Shown here one piece after another: positions 27,304-35,795 of a stretch of 64,000 nt of DNA. Position numbers and translations under genes: made by a program. The notes beneath the pieces were generated by a model that had not been told where the DNA came from, did no database searches, and saw nothing but the letters and a program-made list of their open reading frames with translations. The number at the start of each line of letters is the position of its first letter. Within the stretch, counting starts at the first letter, position 1. The DNA lies in contig CAYVBY010000002.1 in NCBI GenBank assembly GCA_964449895.1, forward strand, positions 145,336-209,335. The letters are read 5' to 3'. The DNA comes from Intestinibacter sp964449895. GTDB taxonomy: Bacteria; Bacillota; Clostridia; Peptostreptococcales; Peptostreptococcaceae.

Positions 27304-28032
27304 TTAAGCTTGTTTTCTTTTTTTCATTTTTCTAAAAAGTAAAAATACCAATAAGATAATAACAGCTGCAATAATTATTATATTTTTTATGTTTGGTACT
27401 TTAGCTGAAAAACTAATATTTTCTACATTTGATAAAGTATAGTCCCAATTATATATGTATTTTCCGTCTTCATTAGTTACACTAGTAGCATTGCTATAAT
27501 TTAAATTTGTTGGGAATTTTAGATGAAATCCAATATTAGCACCTTGTCCAATAAAGCTAGTAATAGCCTGTTGCTCTTTAGTCATCTCACTATATACTGC
27601 ATCTTTTATATTTAAATTGACATCATATACAGTAAAAAATATGCTATCTTCTTTCTCTATATCTATATATTTTTCATACATCTCATTTACAATATTATCT
27701 CCAGAACTAGCGTTTGTTATACCTTCTTTTTCTAAAGACTCATTTAAATTTGTTACATCTTTAAAAATGTCAGTCAAATATCCCTGTTTAGTAGTAAATC
27801 TATATCCTGATTTGCCTTCATTTTCAATTTTTTCTACTTTTTCATAATCTTTTCCTATATCACTTATAGTTTCTTCAGAAATATTATTAGCTATAATTTC
27901 AGGTCCCAATACCTCTATCATTGCTTTTCCAGTTCCATTTTTTTCAACATCAATTGTAACATCTGCATCAATACACCCAACCAACATAGTCATTATTATC
28001 GTCATAGTAATTATTAAAATACTTTTTTTCAT
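27304..28032 (-). CDS. Membrane-anchored lipoprotein, LppM-like domain
   Basis: The 242 residues begin with a lipoprotein signal (MKKSILIITMTIIMTMLVGC, lipobox Cys20). The rest is a mostly beta extracellular domain (about 21-205) starting DADVTIDVEKNGTGKAMIEV, then a C-terminal transmembrane helix (about 212-234) and a basic KKRKQA tail. The VTIDVEKNGTGKA pattern resembles the LppM/DUF3153 fold. Function unknown. Expressed alone, divergent from the acetyltransferase. Confidence 0.8.
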   Translation of the reverse strand: MKKSILIITMTIIMTMLVGCIDADVTIDVEKNGTGKAMIEVLGPEIIANNISEETISDIGKDYEKVEKIENEGKSGYRFTTKQGYLTDIFKDVTNLNESLEKEGITNASSGDNIVNEMYEKYIDIEKEDSIFFTVYDVNLNIKDAVYSEMTKEQQAITSFIGQGANIGFHLKFPTNLNYSNATSVTNEDGKYIYNWDYTLSNVENISFSAKVPNIKNIIIIAAVIILLVFLLFRKMKKRKQA

Positions 28033-28167
28033 TTTTCTCCCCTTTGAACCTATTATTTATATATATTTTATCACTAAAATCAATATTTATTTTACCTTTA
28101 TAAAAAATATTACTATAATTATTTATATAAATAATTTGTTTGATTCCATATTAAAAGGAGGTACTTT

Positions 28168-28650
28168 ATGAATATAGATATAAAACTTGCTTACGATGAA
28201 AAAGAAGAAATACGAAAATTATTTACAGAATACACTGATATGTTAAGAGAGGAAGAGCCAAATCTTGCGGTATATTTGAGTATTCAAAATTACGACCATG
28301 AAATACAAAATTTAGAAGAAAAATACGGTACTCCTGATGGTCGACTATACATAATACATGCAGATGATAAAATTGCTGGATGCATTGCACTTAGACGACT
28401 TGATGATAAAAATTGCGAAATGAAAAGACTTTATGTAAAACCTGAATTTAGAGGCCAACAGTTGGCGTCCCTTTTAATCAAAAAGATTATCGTTGACGCA
28501 AAATCAATAGGATATGATGCCATGTTTTTAGATACACTGCCTTTTTTGAAAAGCGCTATACATCTATATAAGAAATTTGGATTTGTAGAGATAGAGCCTT
28601 ATAATGATAGTCCAGTTGAAAGTACTCTATTTATGAAATTAGATTTGTAA
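28168..28650 (+). CDS. GNAT-family N-acetyltransferase
   Basis: The 160 residues show the GNAT core. Motif A reads RLYVKPEFRGQQLASLLIKKIIVDA (about 90-114), with the Q/R-x-x-G-x-A acetyl-CoA loop. LYKKFGFVEIEPYNDSP near the end is motif B. AAAAGGAGG precedes the ATG. The acceptor cannot be inferred; the family commonly acetylates small amines or protein N-termini. Confidence 0.9.
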   Translation: MNIDIKLAYDEKEEIRKLFTEYTDMLREEEPNLAVYLSIQNYDHEIQNLEEKYGTPDGRLYIIHADDKIAGCIALRRLDDKNCEMKRLYVKPEFRGQQLASLLIKKIIVDAKSIGYDAMFLDTLPFLKSAIHLYKKFGFVEIEPYNDSPVESTLFMKLDL

Positions 28651-28700
28651 ATTTCAAATAAAATATTCATTTTTCTGTAAAAATCAATATTCCTAAATCC

Positions 28701-28730
28701 ATCACAAAATTATTTAACAGTCAAAAAATG
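28701..28730 (+). repeat. Dispersed ITKLYNS-type repeat, copy
   Basis: ATCACAAAATTATTTAACAG followed by TCAAAAAATG. This is one of about ten copies of a short dispersed sequence in the window. See the copies at 33398-33590, 37621-37647, 39146-39350, 46677-46832 and 46966-46995. Confidence 0.6.
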
Positions 28731-28783
28731 ATTAATACAAACTATATCACAATAGATATTATTAGTTTTTTCATACACAAAAG

Positions 28784-28830
28784 GGAGCAGATACAAAACA
28801 GATTTTACTCTATTTTGCACTACTCCCTCA
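28784..28830. terminator. Terminator between convergent GNAT and YmaF-like genes
   Basis: GGGAGCAGATACAAAACA pairs imperfectly with the TTTTGCACTACTCCC side. A-rich and T-rich flanks allow use in both directions. Confidence 0.6.
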
Positions 28831-28866
28831 AAAGTTATATTTCTACACTAAATACGTCTGATACTT

Positions 28867-29412
28867 CTACACTGATGGTGAATTAACTAAAGTTGTAAAT
28901 TCATAGTTATGGCAGTGATTATCTTCTTCAGTAGTTTTTCCACGTACTAAGTGAATATGCTTATCTGAGCCTGGTATTCTAATTGCTGGACCAGTTGTAT
29001 CGCAAATTTCATGGTTATGGTCAAAATAATCAGTGTTATCATTTTTTATTTTGTGAACATGGTTTCTTCCATTTTGAATTTCTATTGCTTCACCAGTTAC
29101 TCCTGCAAGTCTATGATTGTGTCTATCGCAATCTCTTTCTGCATATTTAGTACTACTTATATATTCATGAACGTGTTCGTCTCTTTCACGTTCTTGACAG
29201 CTATCACAATTTTCACAATTACTACTTTGATAATTTAAATAATCATAATATCTATCGTCTTGGTTGTATTCCATATATTCGCGTTCTCTATCACAATCTC
29301 TGTCTCTATCTCTATCGCAATCTCTATCGCGATCTCTATTTTCTCTTATTCTAACATCTATTTCATTTTGTTCTTCATTATTGTCTCTGTTTTTATAATA
29401 GGTATATCCCAT
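28867..29412 (-). CDS. YmaF-like protein with Arg/Asp low-complexity region
   Basis: The 181 residues have two parts. Residues 15-45 are a simple-sequence stretch of alternating R, D and C (RDRDRDCDRDRDRDCDRE). The C-terminal part has three histidine-rich repeats of the YmaF family (HNHRLAGVTGEAI, HNHEICDTTGPAI, HCHNYEFTTL), which look metal-binding or spore-coat-like. A CENCDSCQ motif lies between them. YmaF proteins are uncharacterised. The repeat-rich segment is probably length-variable between strains. Confidence 0.82.
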   Translation of the reverse strand: MGYTYYKNRDNNEEQNEIDVRIRENRDRDRDCDRDRDRDCDREREYMEYNQDDRYYDYLNYQSSNCENCDSCQERERDEHVHEYISSTKYAERDCDRHNHRLAGVTGEAIEIQNGRNHVHKIKNDNTDYFDHNHEICDTTGPAIRIPGSDKHIHLVRGKTTEEDNHCHNYEFTTLVNSPSV

Positions 29413-29542
29413 ATTAACATCTCCTAAATTTATATTTAAGAACTATTTATAGTCTCTTATATTTTATAAGAAATCCTATAATTACTTCTCAATATATAAT
29501 ATAGAATTTGTCAAATTTTGTTACTATTTTTTTGTTTTTTGA

Positions 29543-31459
29543 CTAATTTGATTTATATACCATTTTCCCGTCAAAAAATGTCATTAAAACTTGGGTATTT
29601 CCTATATCTACAGGATTTATTTCAAATATATCTCTGTCAATTACTATAAAATCGGCATATTTACCAGCTTCTATACTTCCTATTTCATTATCTCTAAAAA
29701 TCAAATAAGCTCCATTTATAGTAAAACTTCTCACCATATCCTCTACAGTTACTCTTTCATCTTTATTTAAAAGCCAAGCCTCTTCATCCATATCCTTCAC
29801 ATCTTCAGCTCCAAAGTAACTTGCATTGTATAGATTTCTAGTAACTCCAGCTTGTATTGCAAAGAATGGATTTGGTATAGGCGTAACTGAATGATCTGAT
29901 GAAGATGCAATTTTTACAGATTCTTTTACAAATGAGTTTAGGGGATATTCATAATTTGCCCTATCTCCCAATAATTTATAATCTACCACATCCCACCAAT
30001 TTGGACCTTTCATATGCCAATACGGTTGAACACTTGCTATTACATTTAAATCTTTAAATCTTTTTATATCTTCATTTCTAACAAGTTGAAGATGAGTTAG
30101 AGCATTTCTATAATTTAATTTTTTATTACTTATACAATCTAAACTTTCATAATTTATAAATTCTAAATATTTTTCATTTTCACAATCTAAACTTTCATAA
30201 TTTATAGATTCTAAATATTTCTCATTTTCACAATCTAAATTTTTATCATTTTTATCTTTTTCATAATCTTGATTTATTTCATAATTTGCCTTTTCAATAG
30301 CATCTAACATAGATTTTGTGGCATTATCTCCTACTGAATGAACATGAATAGAAAATCCTTTTTGGTTGGATGTTTTAATAGCTTCAACTAACTTATCTTT
30401 ATTCCACAAAATATCTCCATAGTAATTATTTCCCTTACCTGCTCCTATTTCGTAAGGATTTAACAAACTTGCTGTAACTCCTTCTACAACTCCATCTGCT
30501 AGAAATTTCACTGTAGTTGTCTTAAAATATTTTGAATCAAACTTATCTTTTCTATTTTTTATCATTTCGATTTGATTTTTCAAATCTAAATCTGGACTTA
30601 TAGAAAAACCTGCTGATACTCTCATTTTTAGCTTATCTTCTTCAATTAATTTGCTATAAACTTCAGGCTGGATTCCCCATTCAAATCCAGAAAGAGACAA
30701 CATACTTGTAACTCCAAACTTATGCATTTTTTGTTGGAACAATTCAAATGCTTTTTTATATTGATAATTTGTATATTCTCCTTCTTTTACTAAATGAGTT
30801 GCCGACTCCTTTAGAGTACCCCAAAGCTCTTTAGTATTGTCATTTATTTCTATTTTGCCTCCACTTGGAGAATTTGTATCATTTGTTATATTAAATTTTT
30901 CAAAAGCCTTGGAGTTTAGCCATAAAGTATGACCATCATAAGCTCTAAGAATTATTGGTATTTCTGTAGATACTTCATCTAAGTGTTCTTTTTTAGGTCC
31001 CTTTGAAACTTCTTCTCCTTCAAAAATTCCCAAAGACCATCCTTTTCCATAAACTGCATCTATATCTTTGTTTTTTTCTATAAAACTTCTTATGGCTTCT
31101 TTACATTCTTCTACTGAATTTAAACCATATAAAGAAACCTCATAAAGATCTGTAATTGCTGTTCCTGGAGGGTGTATATGACTATCTGTAAAAGATGGCA
31201 GTAATACTCTTCCCTCCAAATCAATTACCCTTATTACATCTTCATTTAAATCTTCTTCTGCATTCATAAATGTTTCAAAATCTACAAATTCTATGCATTT
31301 ACCACTTGTAATTGCTTTATCTATAAATCCTTTTAGATCTTCATTATTTCCAACATATAGTATTTTGTCATCTTTAATTACTAAAGCTTCTTTAACTGTA
31401 TTTTTAGAATCTACAGTGTAAATTTTCCCATTTAATATAATCGTTGTCTTACCTATCAT
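29543..31459 (-). CDS. Amidohydrolase-family protein (YtcJ-like) with internal 48-bp repeats
   Basis: The 638 residues form an amidohydrolase-3 metal-dependent enzyme. The N-terminal beta-sandwich precedes LPSFTDSHIHPPG (HxH metal site), VKFLADGVVEG, IHVHSVGDNAT and SSDHSVTPIPNPF; the C-terminal part is GKYADFIVIDRD. YtcJ-like members hydrolyse amides or esters, usually of unknown natural substrate. An insert at about residues 407-442 is made of 16-residue repeats (SLDCENEKYLEFINYE). It replaces a normally short loop, and is likely to be a surface-exposed expansion. No signal peptide. Confidence 0.88.
   Translation of the reverse strand: MIGKTTIILNGKIYTVDSKNTVKEALVIKDDKILYVGNNEDLKGFIDKAITSGKCIEFVDFETFMNAEEDLNEDVIRVIDLEGRVLLPSFTDSHIHPPGTAITDLYEVSLYGLNSVEECKEAIRSFIEKNKDIDAVYGKGWSLGIFEGEEVSKGPKKEHLDEVSTEIPIILRAYDGHTLWLNSKAFEKFNITNDTNSPSGGKIEINDNTKELWGTLKESATHLVKEGEYTNYQYKKAFELFQQKMHKFGVTSMLSLSGFEWGIQPEVYSKLIEEDKLKMRVSAGFSISPDLDLKNQIEMIKNRKDKFDSKYFKTTTVKFLADGVVEGVTASLLNPYEIGAGKGNNYYGDILWNKDKLVEAIKTSNQKGFSIHVHSVGDNATKSMLDAIEKANYEINQDYEKDKNDKNLDCENEKYLESINYESLDCENEKYLEFINYESLDCISNKKLNYRNALTHLQLVRNEDIKRFKDLNVIASVQPYWHMKGPNWWDVVDYKLLGDRANYEYPLNSFVKESVKIASSSDHSVTPIPNPFFAIQAGVTRNLYNASYFGAEDVKDMDEEAWLLNKDERVTVEDMVRSFTINGAYLIFRDNEIGSIEAGKYADFIVIDRDIFEINPVDIGNTQVLMTFFDGKMVYKSN
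30134..30240 (-). repeat. 48-bp tandem repeat inside the amidohydrolase gene
   Basis: Units begin at 30134, 30182 and 30230 (exactly 48 apart, about 2.2 copies) with few mismatches. They encode a 16-residue peptide unit in frame. The period preserves the reading frame, which fits expansion by replication slippage under coding constraint. Confidence 0.85.
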
Positions 31460-31520
31460 TATTTACACCTCTTCTACACTTTAAGTAAATTCTTTATTAT
31501 AAAACCTATTACATCGACTT

Positions 31521-32291
31521 TTAAAATTCAATTTCTTCTAAATTAATTTTTTTAAGTGAATTCATTTTATTAAAGTCTGTCATATTTATATGAATTGGAG
31601 TAATAGATACATATCCATTTTCAACAGCAAAGATATCACTATTTTCATCTTGACAAATATCGACTAAATCTCCACACATCCATACATATCTCTGCCCTCT
31701 GGCATTTTCTCTACTATCCATTACATTTGTATATTCTCTTTTACCTAATTTTGTTATTTTTACACCTTTTTTATCTCCCACAGGAAAATTTATATTTAAT
31801 ATACTATCATCTAGTTTTTCTAAATAATCTTTTAATTTTTCAATTAAAACTACCATATATTTAGAGGCTTCTCTAAACTCTTCCTTTGAAACTTTATGAG
31901 AATCACAAGATATGGCAATAGATGGTTTATGACATATTAGTCCTTCTATAGCTGCCGAAACTGTCCCTGAATAAATAACATCATCTCCTAAATTAGGACC
32001 ATTATTTATTCCACTTAATACTAAATCTATGTCTACATCATTTAAAATAGCTTCTATTCCTATTTTTACACAATCTGCCGGTGTTCCTGATGTAGAATAT
32101 GCTTTGACATTTTCGCATATATATTCTTCATTTATTAAAACTGGCTTATGAAGTGTAATTGCATGACTACTAGCACTCCTTGGACTATCTGGAGCAACTA
32201 CATATACATTTGCAATTTTTGATACTTCTTCTGCTAAAATTTTTATTCCCTCTGAATTTATTCCATCGTCATTTGATATAAGTATATTCAT
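31521..32291 (-). CDS. surE: 5'/3'-nucleotidase SurE
   Basis: The start was placed at ATG 32291 (MNILISNDDGINSEG), preceded by AAGGAGATAAA; the longer frame would add 11 unsupported residues. The 256 residues are the normal length. ISNDDGI holds the metal-binding Asp8-Asp9, with SGINNGPNLGDDVIYSGTVSAA downstream for phosphate binding. It dephosphorylates nucleoside 5'- and 3'-monophosphates with a divalent metal. It is in line with the amidohydrolase and LD-carboxypeptidase genes, though with 60-85-base gaps. Confidence 0.94.
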   Translation of the reverse strand: MNILISNDDGINSEGIKILAEEVSKIANVYVVAPDSPRSASSHAITLHKPVLINEEYICENVKAYSTSGTPADCVKIGIEAILNDVDIDLVLSGINNGPNLGDDVIYSGTVSAAIEGLICHKPSIAISCDSHKVSKEEFREASKYMVVLIEKLKDYLEKLDDSILNINFPVGDKKGVKITKLGKREYTNVMDSRENARGQRYVWMCGDLVDICQDENSDIFAVENGYVSITPIHINMTDFNKMNSLKKINLEEIEF

Positions 32292-32376
32292 TTTTATCTC
32301 CTTATTGGTTATTAATTCTATCAAGAATCATTTTTATCATATCTACTTAACAAAACCTATTTTATATAGTTATCCA

Positions 32377-33300
32377 TTAATATTTACAACTTGAATAAGT
32401 AAATTTTACTGTTTTTTTATCTGCGTCTAGATAACACATAGCTCCTAGTGGAATCGTTCCTACAAACTCACAGTGACCACTTTGTAAATTATATATAGTA
32501 GGCTTTTTGTATCTTTCTGCAATATCTTTTAATACTTCTTCAACTGTCCAATCATCATCTCTAGCTTTTTTACACTGGTTAAAGTCTCCAAATATAATAC
32601 CTTTACAGTCTTTAAATTTTCCAGCCATATCTAAATGATTGAGCATTCTATCTACATTATATACATATTCACAAGTTTCTTCTATAAATAAAATTTTATC
32701 CTTTGTATCTATCTCATACTGAGTTCCAAGTGATGTGATTATAAGGCTCAAATTTCCTCCCACTATATCTCCTTCGCACTTGCCTCCCCAAAAACTAAGT
32801 ATTTCTTCACCTTCAGGGTTTTCAAATTCTATATCTTTATAAGTAGTCAAATTATCTATCATAGATCTTTCAGTATAATCATTCATAGTTGCAAATTTAT
32901 TTAAAACTGGTCCGTGATAAGTTACTAACTGGCAAATTTGGTTAATAGCTATGTGAAGAATAGTTATATCAGATAATCCCATAAATATTTTAGGATTTTC
33001 CTTTATTTTGTCAAAATCAATCAAATCAAGTATTCTACCTGCACCATATCCGCCCCTCAAGCAAATTATTGCATCTATGTTATCATCTTCAAAAGCATCT
33101 TGCAAATCCCTTGCTCTAAATTCATCCTCTCCACATAAATAGCCTCTATATCTTAAATTACAGCTTTCATAAATTTTAACCCTATATCCTTTATCTATCA
33201 ATATTTTTTTCAAATCCTCTAGAGAATTTTCCCTCAAAGGACCAGATGGAGCCACAACCGCTATAGCATCTCCCTTTTTCAATCTTTTTGGTACTATCAT
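32377..33300 (-). CDS. LD-carboxypeptidase (peptidase S66)
   Basis: The 307 residues start LKKGDAIAVVAPSGPL, the S66 N-terminal strand. YGAGRILDLIDFDKI and FMGLSDITILH carry the nucleophilic Ser of the GxSD motif. GGNLSLIITSLGTQYEID and GHCEFVGTIPLGA complete the Glu/His part of the triad. It removes the terminal D-Ala from muropeptide tetrapeptides in recycling, or may act like MccF on peptide-nucleotides; no microcin genes are nearby, so the recycling role is more likely. Confidence 0.92.
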   Translation of the reverse strand: MIVPKRLKKGDAIAVVAPSGPLRENSLEDLKKILIDKGYRVKIYESCNLRYRGYLCGEDEFRARDLQDAFEDDNIDAIICLRGGYGAGRILDLIDFDKIKENPKIFMGLSDITILHIAINQICQLVTYHGPVLNKFATMNDYTERSMIDNLTTYKDIEFENPEGEEILSFWGGKCEGDIVGGNLSLIITSLGTQYEIDTKDKILFIEETCEYVYNVDRMLNHLDMAGKFKDCKGIIFGDFNQCKKARDDDWTVEEVLKDIAERYKKPTIYNLQSGHCEFVGTIPLGAMCYLDADKKTVKFTYSSCKY

Positions 33301-33397
33301 AAAACTCTCCCATTTTTAATTTTATTTTTACACCACATTTGAAATAAAATTTTCATAACTATCTATTTTCACACTACACATATATATCCCTACTAAA

Positions 33398-33590
33398 AGC
33401 ACTTAAACACTGTTATACAATTTTGTGATTCGTAAAAGCACTTAAACACTGTTATATAATTTTGTGATTCGTAAAAACACTTAAGTATTGTTGTATAATT
33501 TTATGATCCGTAAAATTATACAACAATAGATTATTCATCTTAACAATACTATATAAAATTCTATTCTATATCACAAAATAGTATAACAAA
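33398..33590. repeat. 39-bp tandem repeats and inverted partner
   Basis: Three units of exactly 39 bases (33398-33436, 33437-33475, 33476-33514) each contain the ITKLYNS core in inverted orientation. A forward-oriented single core follows at 33570-33590, and TAAAATTATACAACAA at about 33511-33526 inverts part of unit 3. The region between 33301 and 33633 holds no gene. Confidence 0.8.
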
Positions 33591-33633
33591 ACTCCAATTG
33601 GCAAATATAATAATATATATTCCCTTATAAGTA

Positions 33634-33685
33634 AAAAAGGCCATCACAGAATAATTTTTTATTATTCTCGTGATAACCTCTTTTA
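33634..33685 (-). terminator. Terminator of the alpha/beta hydrolase gene
   Basis: AGGCCATCACAGAATAAT pairs imperfectly with ATTATTCTCGTGATAACCT. The minus strand then runs into six T. It lies 25 bases past the hydrolase stop. Confidence 0.78.
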
Positions 33686-33708
33686 TGTCTAGAAATTATA
33701 GATTAAAA

Positions 33709-34560
33709 TTAATTATTTATTATTTTGTCTAAATATTCTGTAATTTTTTGAGTTGCCCATACTCTTTTGTTAGAATATGAGTGGTCTGTTCTTGTTATAA
33801 TTTCTGTAAAATTACCTTTATTATATTTTTTAATTTCACTAGATAATATATCGTGGTGAAGGTATTTTTTGCTTACTGAATCTGTTTCTGATGCAATTAT
33901 AAGAATTTTTTTATTTGATAAAGCTTCTGCTTTGTCAGGAAGATTCCATTTATCCCCATTATCTAAACATTCCTGCATTAAAATTTCTGCATTTGTATTA
34001 TTTAATGGTTTTGTACAAGTTTTATACATTTCAAAAGCTTCTTTTTTTTCTTCTTTATCAATATGACTTACTTTTCCAACAAGACCAAAATCATAAGGCC
34101 CAATTGCTATAGCTGCTTTAATTCTCTCATCAACACAGCATGTTAAAGTCATAAATCCACCCATACTATGACCTATTAAAAATAGGTTGTTTGTGTCTAT
34201 ATTAAATGATTCAACTACATCTTCTCTTGTTACATAATCTATTGCAGCTTTTACATCTTCCATACAATTAGCAAATGAAAAAGTTCCGCAAACGCCCCAA
34301 CTACCTCTATAGTGAATTCTCAAAACATTCATTCCACATCTTCTAAGAGCTTGGGCTATGTCTATAGGGTCATCATAACCTGGAAATCCATGCAACAATA
34401 TAGCTGTTGGATGAGGACCTTTGCCTTGAGGCATATACATAATACTTAATAAATCACTTCCATGACTATTTAAGTCAACACACGTTGTATCTGCACAAAA
34501 TTCATTTTCAATATCAACTACTTCTTCAATTTCCTTTGTAACATAAGCTTTATCAAACAT
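33709..34560 (-). CDS. Alpha/beta hydrolase
   Basis: The 283 residues have the alpha/beta-hydrolase core: oxyanion segment LLHGFPGYDDP (about 55-65), nucleophile elbow GHSMGGFM (Ser about 149), and the charge-relay residues near IIASETDSV and RTDHSYS. It resembles the prolyl-oligopeptidase/dienelactone-hydrolase-like group. No signal peptide. AAGGAGGATAAT precedes the ATG. Substrate not inferable; probably a carboxylic ester or small peptide. Confidence 0.88.
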   Translation of the reverse strand: MFDKAYVTKEIEEVVDIENEFCADTTCVDLNSHGSDLLSIMYMPQGKGPHPTAILLHGFPGYDDPIDIAQALRRCGMNVLRIHYRGSWGVCGTFSFANCMEDVKAAIDYVTREDVVESFNIDTNNLFLIGHSMGGFMTLTCCVDERIKAAIAIGPYDFGLVGKVSHIDKEEKKEAFEMYKTCTKPLNNTNAEILMQECLDNGDKWNLPDKAEALSNKKILIIASETDSVSKKYLHHDILSSEIKKYNKGNFTEIITRTDHSYSNKRVWATQKITEYLDKIINN

Positions 34561-34695
34561 ATTATCCTCCTTATATTCTCTAGATTAACCTGCTATATAT
34601 TATATAAATTAATCGATTATATACTACATAATGTATTCTTTAAACTACATCATACATATATTATATAGAAATTAACTGATTATATATTTTCTAGG

Positions 34696-35343
34696 CTAAC
34701 CTACTATATCTAAAAGATCATCTGCATGCTCTATTATATAAGTAGCACCTGCGTCTTTTAATTCATTATAATCTCCATATCCATATAAAACGCCTACTGA
34801 ATCTATATTTAATTTTTTAGCACCAATTATGTCATATTGTCTATCTCCAACCATAAGTGCATTTTCATCAGCCTTTTTATTTATATTTTCTAAGGAAAAT
34901 TTAATTACTTCTACCTTTTCAGTTCTAGTTTCATCTAAATTGCTACCACCTATAAAATCAAAGTATTTATCTAAATTAAAGTGCTCCAAAATCTGTTGGC
35001 AAAATACCATAGGTTTTGAAGATGCAAGTATTATAGTTTTTCCTCTTGTTTTTAATTCTTTTAAGGTATTTTCAACACCTTCATATACTATATTTTCAAA
35101 CATACCGCCTGATGTATAGTATTCTCTGTATTTTTCTATTGCAAGTTTTATTTTTTCTTCATCATCACCTAAATACTCTCTAAAAGTAATACTAAGTGAT
35201 GGTCCTATATGTCTTTTTAAAGATTCCCTTTCCTTTTCTATTCCAAAAAAGTTAAGAGAATATTTTATTGAATTAGTTATTCCAAGTTCAGACTCCGTAA
35301 TAGTTCCATCTAAATCAAATATTATTGTATTATATTGTTTCAT
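34696..35343 (-). CDS. HAD-superfamily phosphatase (phosphoglycolate-phosphatase-like)
   Basis: The 215 residues show motif I FDLDGTITESE (about 8-18), motif II LASSKP, the conserved Lys near VEVIKFSLE, and motif IV MVGDRQYDIIGAK. The helical cap between motifs I and II places it in subfamily IA, with Gph/PpaX/YjjG-like enzymes. A minus-strand MerR-type promoter at 35703-35733 points towards this gene, but 360 bases and a hairpin lie between. Confidence 0.9.
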   Translation of the reverse strand: MKQYNTIIFDLDGTITESELGITNSIKYSLNFFGIEKERESLKRHIGPSLSITFREYLGDDEEKIKLAIEKYREYYTSGGMFENIVYEGVENTLKELKTRGKTIILASSKPMVFCQQILEHFNLDKYFDFIGGSNLDETRTEKVEVIKFSLENINKKADENALMVGDRQYDIIGAKKLNIDSVGVLYGYGDYNELKDAGATYIIEHADDLLDIVG

Positions 35344-35553
35344 AATCTCTCCTCATTTTGTAATCTTCTATGTTAATTATTATATTATATTTTTCTATAA
35401 AATAATATATATCTTTTTATACAAAATACAGTATATCAAGCTATTTAATATCTATTTTTTAAATATTAATATTAAAAGATTTGCAAAATCGCACCTAAAT
35501 CAAACTATTATATCTATTTTTATATAAAAATTATATTTCTTTTTTAACGCAAT

Positions 35554-35583
35554 AAAGGTTGTATCATCTCTGATACAACCTTT
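35554..35583. terminator. 13-bp perfect hairpin in the HAD-MerR spacer
   Basis: AAAGGTTGTATCA (35554-35566) and TGATACAACCTTT (35571-35583) flank a TCTC loop. It looks like an intrinsic terminator, with T-rich flanks of modest quality on both sides, but no annotated gene ends here. It may end a short minus-strand RNA from the 35703-35733 promoter. Confidence 0.55.
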
Positions 35584-35670
35584 TCCCGAACACGACATAT
35601 TCATTTTCCCCAAAACGAATTTAAACAATAACTTTCAAATATTAAAAAAAAATAAAATTATCAACCTAAG

Positions 35671-35699
35671 TTGACTAAAAAATATATATTATTTATACT
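35671..35699 (+). promoter_or_regulatory. Promoter of the MerR-family gene
   Basis: TTGACT (35671-35676), a 17-base spacer and TATACT (35694-35699) form a near-consensus housekeeping promoter reading right. The dyad at 35710-35730 would overlap its start site or early transcript, suggesting autoregulation. Confidence 0.6.
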
Positions 35700-35702
35700 T
35701 AT

Positions 35703-35733
35703 ATAATAAACTATGGAGTAACTCCATAGTCAA
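35703..35733 (-). promoter_or_regulatory. MerR-type divergent promoter/operator
   Basis: Reading left, TTGACT (complement of 35728-35733), a 19-base spacer and TATTAT (complement of 35703-35708). The spacer lies largely within the perfect dyad ACTATGGAG-TAA-CTCCATAGT (35710-35730). This is the same architecture as the MATE promoter at 17271, and predicts activation by the adjacent MerR protein. Confidence 0.75.
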
Positions 35734-35795
35734 GATTTTTTTAACTTATTAATATATTTAAAATTATATATGAAATACATTTAGGAGATTTATAA

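Noticed and set aside
32292..32324. Eleven-residue extension of SurE
   Set aside because: AAGGAG lies just before the internal ATG, and SurE proteins begin MxILxSNDDG.
33398..33514. Regular repeats suggesting a CRISPR array
   Set aside because: Units are directly adjacent with no unique spacers, and there are no cas genes in the window.
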